This document shows positions 57,970-64,000 of a stretch of 64,000 bases of DNA, piece after piece. The notes below the pieces were generated by a model, which did no database searches, was not told where the DNA came from, and worked only from the letters and a program-made list of their open reading frames with translations. Each line of letters starts with the position of its first letter. Positions within the stretch are counted from its first letter, which is position 1. The stretch lies in the NCBI GenBank assembly GCA_963556145.1, contig OY744466.1, forward strand, positions 2,480,001 to 2,544,000. The letters are read 5' to 3'. This DNA comes from Hygrocybe punicea. Its lineage: Eukaryota; Basidiomycota; Agaricomycetes; Agaricales; Hygrophoraceae. The translations under genes and the position numbers were made by a program.

Positions 57970-58841
57970 GTGATTTCAAAAATTAATCAATCAATTGATT
58001 ATTTATTTACTTACTTATTTATTTGATTATAATAATTAATTAACTACGGACAATCTGCCTGGAGTCGGAAGAATTTAGGGAACAAATCGTAACATAGAAG
58101 CCAAGGGGAAGATTAACATTATATAATAAATTCAGAAAAGCAAACGAATTTATCCTGATCATTTAACTCTATATACAAAGAATATTTTCAAAAGTATGAT
58201 ACATTGATTGTAATCGATGAATCGTTGGATGCTGGCTGCTGGAAATGTTTAAAATACGACATTGTATTTAAAAGAAAAGGAACAAACCTAGTGTGACGGC
58301 GAGTTATAATGACCAGCTTCATAAGAACAGCGATCAAAGCACCAGATTCCGGCAGCTTTACGATGTTCTGGGGCATTGCTGCAGACCGCACCTGTCCTCT
58401 TTGCGCGTCTGCAGAGTGTGATTCGGGTTTCCGATCGTCCACAGAGAAAGACACGGATGTAAAGGCGGCATTGACACATATCTGGACGCTGAGTTGAAGA
58501 GATTGTTCCACGTTAATTTAAACAACACGTACTGTGAGGATTTCGAACGGTAATGCCAATTAATAAGCCCAATCGATGTAATAAGCCCAATCGATGTAAT
58601 AACAATGTGAGAAAACGGCTTTGAAGCAAACGTGCAAGTGGATGTAAATTCAATACTTAAGTAAACCTTGATTTCAATAATTAATTTAGCGTTGAATTCA
58701 AACTCGATTGAAACTTCAGATTCACTATTCAATTAATTATTCAATTCAACTTTGAATACAGTGATGAATCTATTCATGAACACAAGGTGACTTGAGAGTT
58801 ATGTAAATTTATGATTGGAAGATGTAATGGATAACAAATAG
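57970..58841. other. AT-rich DNA, no supported gene
   Basis: Contains a short tandem (AATAAGCCCAATCGATGT twice, 58560-58596) and a Cys-rich minus-strand ORF (58479-58288) without recognisable family. I cannot support a gene. Confidence 0.35.
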
Positions 58842-59430
58842 AACATGATGGATCAACTAATTTTGAATAAGTTTTTAACAGAAGGATCTTAAAGTGAGTC
58901 ATAAAATTACATACAGAAGTTTGAAATACCCAACTCTCCTGCAAGGTCTTTCATTCTTTACAATATTTCAGAATTCATCTTCAATTTTAATGTGATTTTA
59001 TCACTTGACCAAATGGGGTATTTGAATGTTCGAATGATCACGTGATCGCAGTGATGTTTGAACATTCAAATAATCACGTGACTCATGTGATCAATGAATA
59101 AATCTATTTGAACGTTCGAAGAAAAAGAACATGAGTGATCAACTAACGGTTAGTTGAATCGGTGTTCAATAGATGGATCATAAAGTGACTGATGAAATTA
59201 AATAAAGAAGTTTTAAACACGTAACTAACTCTCCTGCAATGTCTTTTATTCCGAAAAAGATTTCAGAAGTCATAATCATGGTTTCAATTTTAATACGATT
59301 TTATAAGTTGACCAACTAAAGGTATTTGAATGTCCGAATCATGGGATCCAAGAGATGGTTTGAACTTTCAAATAATCATCTGACTCATGTGATCGGATAA
59401 ATGTGTTTGAACGCTCGAATAATCACGTGA
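58842..59430. repeat. two-unit tandem repeat, period 286 bp, rich in CACGTG palindromes
   Basis: Unit 1 starts AACATGATGGATCAACTAA (58842) and unit 2 AACATGAGTGATCAACTAA (59128). Both contain AACTCTCCTGCAA-GTCTTT and AATAATCACGTGACTCATGTGATC-type palindromes. A partial third unit starts near 59400. Confidence 0.8.
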
Positions 59431-59693
59431 CTCACGTGACCAAATACATTTTTTGATGTTAGTCTCGGTACAGACAATCCAATTTGGTATTGTAAATTTT
59501 GAAGAACAAAAAGATAATTGAATGCGGAAGGTCACAAAAGACAACTCAGAGCCTAAAAATATCCTGGTTGCAATGCATTTCCATGAACTTTTGTAACTTT
59601 GCACATGATCATGTGCCAAGCTCGCCACAAATAAACAATAACAATCAGTTTGATTTTTTTTTTTCTTCCCGTGATCACTTAATTATAGTAATA

Positions 59694-59877
59694 ATGAAAC
59701 GAAGTTTGGAAGAAGATATGTTTCGATCAGAAACCAAAAAGGCAAGGTAAATAATAATTTGATAAATGTTCCAGCTTGATTAAAACTCAATGTTTTTCCA
59801 CCAGACATGACAACCATTCATTACTCAATCAGTTTCAAGACAAAGTTTTGTTTCTATCAACTCAATTCCAGAAGTAA
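59694..59877 (+). CDS. 5' end of a small gene, possibly truncated by the Helitron
   Basis: ATG at 59694 (MKRSLEEDMFRSETKKAR), an intron 59747-59814 (GTAAAT...CACCAG) and a second exon (HDNHSLLNQFQDKVLFLSTQFQK) to TAA at 59875. The sequence CAGAA|GTAAAC at the end could instead be a further donor, in which case the gene continued and was cut off by the Helitron end at 59921. The basic start KRSLEED...KKAR looks like a nuclear protein. No family recognised. Confidence 0.35.
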
Positions 59878-59920
59878 ACATATTCGTTTTAAATCTGCTA
59901 TTGATAATTGTTATTGAAAA

Positions 59921-62900
59921 AACTTGTTTAGTGGGCCAGTGCTGCGCATGGCATGAATGAGTTCTTTTTTCCCCCTCCTCACTTCTTTATTGAATTAAGC
60001 AATAAGATGAAATTGCATAAAGCATATTACATATGGCATCAGATACATAGCATGTGTTGCATATTGCATATTATTCTAATAAGCCCACCTCCCACCTCTG
60101 CAACATATAAATTAATATAAAATAAAACTACATAAAGTGTCTTGAGTCTTCATCAACCTTCTCTCTCCCTGCCATCTCCCCTGTGTTGCATCATCATGCA
60201 ACACTCTCAGCCATGAAGCAATTGCTCAGGGAGCAACAGGTCAACTGCCAAACACAACTGCCCCCCAAACAGTGTGCTGACAATTAACTCACATTTGCTC
60301 AACCCTACTTCTCCATGACCTTGAATGCTACACAACAGATGAACACATGAAGACAGCCATGCTTGACCTCAAGGAGGATGCTCAAAGACTCTGAGCATAA
60401 ATAACTAGTACAAGGTTTCTATTTTTACAGTGTCTGATATCATGGTCTGAAAGTAGTGTAAGGTCAGTGTCTCTGGAACAAGAGTTGCCTGTAATCATTC
60501 CATCATGATACCATACTCATTTCTGTGCAGTAATAATGCGTGATGTGAAATGATATTGACCATGATATACAATGCCTCTAAGTTCTAATGTCTTTGTGCC
60601 AGTCTCTGAAACAAATTCCAGTCTATGACTGGTTTTAATATTTTTGAATGGATACTCTAGAATAAGAATATGTGGTGCTTCATTATAAAATACAAGTTGT
60701 TTCATTCTGCTGTTGCAATCAGGACATCTTCGATTGGTTTTATGTGACAAGGTATCAATCCAATTCATGGTAGACTGTTTAATGGTGTCATCAGCATGTA
60801 ACACATAGCCTAGTCTGTCATCAATGGGTTCTTCTGCAAAGTCACATTGAAAACATTCATGTTGAGAAGAGGCTACAATGTCATTGACTTTAAACAACTC
60901 CATAGCCAGATTGGCAACACTGATGCCCACAGTGCCTCTAGGAAAGTCTGTAGGATTCATGTTATGCAGTGTAGTCCTAAGATGATCTCTTAGTTGTTCA
61001 AATGTTACATTTTTGTGCAACACCTTGGAAAAACCATGAGACAATGTGGTCAAATGATCATTCATGCTTCTGAATACTGTAGACCACTCTGTATGATTGT
61101 CTTTCCACAGATTAAACATAATCACCAACAATGAGTCATATGCACAGCTGTAGTCATTTCTATCCCAGATCAGTCCCACTGGAGAGTTGATGACCTGTTG
61201 CTTGCTTGTTGATCCTTTGTTGACATGGTCTTTGGTGATCCGAGGCCTTTTAGCTACTGGTTCATTGTTTGTGTCAAGTGAATGTTTGTGGGTGGAAGCA
61301 ATAGCAACTGAACCTTTTGCTGGAACAAATGAAGTTGCAACTACAGCTGCTTTCTGTTTGCCTTTGCATTTTTCAACCAATTGCCATGGGCTGTCAGGGA
61401 TTCTATGAGCCAATAGTAGTGGATCAGTTGGTGACCATTTAATAGCAGTATCAGTTTTGGCAGGAACATAGTGAATTCCCTTCCACTGCTGAAAGTTTCG
61501 AAGCATAACTGAGCGTGTACCAGCATCAATGTGATCAGGTAAAGTGCCTTCATATCTAATCCTTGTAATCTCATCAAGCAATTCTAGTTCTCTAAATTCT
61601 TGTCTAAGATATCCAGAACAACCTCTAGTGATCACTTTAGTGTCAAAGCCTTGAATTATTACAGTTCCAGCAGCAGAAGCACTTCTAGACAATGAAGAAT
61701 AATATGACATGTGGTTGAAGCAACTGTTTAAATGCACAACATTGAATGGACGTGTTTTTCCTTGAGCAGCATGAGCAGTCATTGCAAAGTTAGGTAGCAC
61801 CCAAACTTGTTGTCTCTCAATGGATTCCTTCAGGTCACTGGGAAACACACACTGAATTGTCTTGGTGTTTTTTACAATGGGCACTATATTGTCTGGAAGT
61901 CCTGGAATCTGCACCAGCTTTGGAGGTTTGTCCAGTTCAACAAACAAGGTGTCAAGTACTCTTTTGCCATGACTTGCTTTCATTGACTGCCAGCCAACAA
62001 CAAATCCCTCTTGTCCTTTTGTAATGCAGAGTTCAGTGGCATCATTGTTGCGAAGCATCACAGGCATACCAAGACACAATGAGAGTTTCCCAGCAAAGTT
62101 ATCAGTGGCAGCATGTCACACTTTCCATATCTCTCTTTGTGTATCAAAATCTATATCACTGGATTGATGTACTGCTTTAGATTTGGACTGTGACTTGTTT
62201 CTCACACTAGACTCCTTGTCCTTTCCTGTCAATGGAATAGAAGTTAGTCAAGTTTTGATTGGTATCTGAAGCAAATCTTTCACATCCAAGAAGATTGATT
62301 TGATCCTTCTGTGAGTGAATGCCACATATGATAGGAACATTTCTAAAAGTTTTGGAGGCAATGTTGGGCTGGTCTGGTCGTTTGCCTGCAATTCTGGTTC
62401 TCAAAAATTGAATGTCCTGTGCAGTACACTTGCCATAGCGCATGTTGACAAGGGCAGTTCTCAACAATGCATCCTCAGTTGTTTGTGTCTTCTGTCTCAT
62501 GTTTTCTCTAAGAATCACCACTGTGGTCACTTGATGCCAGAGTGCTTTTCCAATGGCAGTTTCCTGAGAGTGTGTTGTCAAAGCTGATGTGATCTGAGTG
62601 CCAACTGTGCCACTGTACAATGGTGCACCTCCAACCGGTGGTAACTGTGCAAAGTCTCCAGCAAATATCATGTTGATTCCACCAAATTGCATGTCATGTA
62701 TGTTCAAAGCTTTTGCTAGTCTAGCACTGATTTTGTAGAGATCATGACAAGACAACATTGAGACTTCATCAATGAAAATGTAGTCAACTCCTTCTAGTCT
62801 ACCTTTGAGCTGAGCAATGCCCATTGCTTCATTTCTATTTGACATGTTTGGATTGATGCCCAGGAAGTAGTGATAAGTAGAACCATTTTGCAGAGCTGCA

Positions 62901-64000
62901 GATGTACCAGTGGGACCAAGAATAACAAATCTGTGGGACTCATGTGCAGTATCAAAGAAATGAACAACTGCTTTGATGACTTGTGATTTTCCAGTGCCAG
63001 CCATTCCAGCAATATTCATTTTCAACTGGTCACTAATGAGAGATGAAGCATGATTTGCAATGATTCTAAAGGCTCTTTTCTGCTCAGTGTTCAAGCTGAA
63101 TTTTCTAACTGTAGCATCAATTAGCTGTTGTCTCTGTGCATTTTCAGCTGTGAAAGTTTGCATCAAGTATGATTGGTCCACAATCATCACCTCATTTTCA
63201 TTTGGATCAGTGTATGTTTTATGTGAAATAGACTTTGAGTTAGCAGGAATGTGTTGATTGCGCACATCTAGTATTTCTTGCCTCTGTTCTTGAACAAGTT
63301 GTTTCCATTGAGTACCAGGTTGATTCATTTCAACTTCAAGTGGAGCAGAAATTACTGTAATTGAACCATCTGGACATGGATCAAGCCAACCAATGTTTCT
63401 GACAATGTTTTCAGTGGCATCCATTTGAGCTTTGATCAGTCTACCATGTTGACCAAGTTCAGAATATTTGTTAGTGCCATAATCTGCATTGTTTTTGTCC
63501 TGCTCATAATTATCATCTCCAAAGTTGCCATCATTTTGAATGTTGTCATCATCCAAGTGTGAAATCATGTCTGAAGTCATAAATTGAGGACAAGTGCCAT
63601 CTAACACTGCTCCTTGTCTAAGCTGAGCAGAATAGTCATCTCTAGCATCAAGGCATTCATATCTCAGATTAAAGTTGTCCATGACATCTAATTGTCTATT
63701 AGTGAATTCATGATCAGTGAATGCTTCATCCCATGATTCCAGTTCACTTTTCAGGTCATGACCAGATCTCCATGGTTTGAATAGAGTGAGCATTGTGATG
63801 CAATAGTATTCTCTGTCTCCTCTATCACCTCTGGGCAATGAACCACCAACAAAGTTTGGAACAACATGCTTCTTCTTTTCACTGAATTCTATACAGTGTG
63901 TTTCATATAATGGGTGATCTTCTAGGAAAAGCTTGGTATCTTCTTGGACAGACTCAGTGCTATCAGACTCATTTTCCTCTGAATCACATTCTATGAAAGT
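59921..64000 (-). mobile_element. Helitron, 3' part; continues beyond the window
   Basis: The minus-strand element ends at about 59921. Its end shows the hairpin GCCATGC-GCA-GCACTGGC (59935-59952) followed by CCACTAAACAAGTT, shared with the terminus at 53883. The encoded protein (60517-64000) is a Helitron PIF1-type helicase with the usual upstream Helitron motif PRGDRGDREYYCITMLTLFKPWRSG. The Rep (HUH) nuclease should lie past 64000. Confidence 0.82.
60517..63838 (-). pseudogene. Helitron PIF1-like helicase with C-terminal USP-like protease domain
   Basis: Upstream piece (63838-62207): Walker A GMAGTGKSQVIKA, Walker B YIFIDEVSML, GDFAQLPPVGGAP and the arginine motif ILRENMRQK, all helicase motifs. 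Downstream piece (62079-60517): PGLPDNIVPIVKN, MTAHAAQGKT, YSSLSRSASAAGTVII, then from about residue 300 a domain with NDYSCAYDSLLVIMFNLW (Cys box), two CxxC pairs (CFQC, CPDC) and GIVYHGQYHFTSRI (His box), like a ubiquitin-specific protease. Between the pieces lie a one-base frame change near 62210 and a TGA (WKV-stop-HAATDNF), probably CGA to TGA. So this copy is recently inactivated. The frame is open upstream to the window edge in pieces. Confidence 0.85.

Noticed and set aside
58188..58511. Cys-rich ORF on the minus strand (CRRAKRTGAVCSNAPEH in one frame)
   Set aside because: Short, frames overlap, no upstream exon or family found; could be chance in AT-rich DNA.

Overview
The window comes from a filamentous basidiomycete genome, most likely an Agaricomycete. 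The grounds are short introns of 42-64 nt with CTRAY-like branch points, a DUF4100-type Ty3/gypsy lineage, DIRS-like elements, Helitrons and DUF6698-type multicopy genes of the kinds I associate with Agaricomycetes, and an intron-dense ER Hsp70. No bacterial or viral genome features are present. Only one clearly functional host gene is visible, the ER chaperone BiP/Kar2 (24076-26641, minus, 11 exons). Almost everything else is nested mobile DNA, as in a heterochromatic or pericentromeric block.

Layout. 172-3113: minus-strand gag/protease relic of a DUF4100-type gypsy element, split by a 1-kb hAT MITE. 3553-4196: another gag relic. 4276-12007: an old solo LTR split by an intact, very young Ty3/gypsy chromovirus (gypsy-1, 4671-11692) with identical 556-bp LTRs. 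12126-13331: a small membrane-protein ORF split by a solo LTR. 13759-17969: decayed gypsy pol (gypsy-3) with a perfect fold-back hAT MITE. 19102-20112: second copy of the 1-kb hAT MITE. 20963-22331 and 22732-23507: solo LTRs. 24076-26641: BiP. 26949-40365: a decayed DIRS-like tyrosine-recombinase retroelement that has swallowed a hAT MITE (itself holding a Tc1/mariner MITE) and a pol-less LTR element (gypsy-2, 30519-38472), which in turn holds an intact PIF/Harbinger transposon (33526-36553). 41469-46000: pseudogenes of basidiomycete multicopy families. 46690-49560 and 54290-55050: satellites with a period near 150 bp. 51235-53062: palindromic elements. 55101-57966: a long-TIR element. 59921-64000: a Helitron, whose helicase gene runs off the right edge.

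The most unusual observation is that two quite different LTR retrotransposons (gypsy-1 and gypsy-2) each carry, in antisense orientation next to the 3' LTR, a spliced gene for a coiled-coil protein with a Zn(II)2Cys6-type cysteine cluster. In gypsy-2 this gene is interrupted exactly inside the cluster by the Harbinger element, and the reading frame is continuous once the insertion and its TTA duplication are discounted. gypsy-1 also shows a Tf1-type self-priming signature (11-nt complementarity between the predicted transcript start and the primer-binding site) and a -1 gag/pol arrangement.

The decayed copies differ mainly by transitions, many at CpG. All the imperfect target-site duplications seen here (CCGG/CTGG, GCGA/GCAA, CATGAGCT/CACGAGCT) are explained by one CpG transition each. 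This suggests methylation-driven CpG decay of repeats, with gypsy-1 and Harbinger too young to have been hit.
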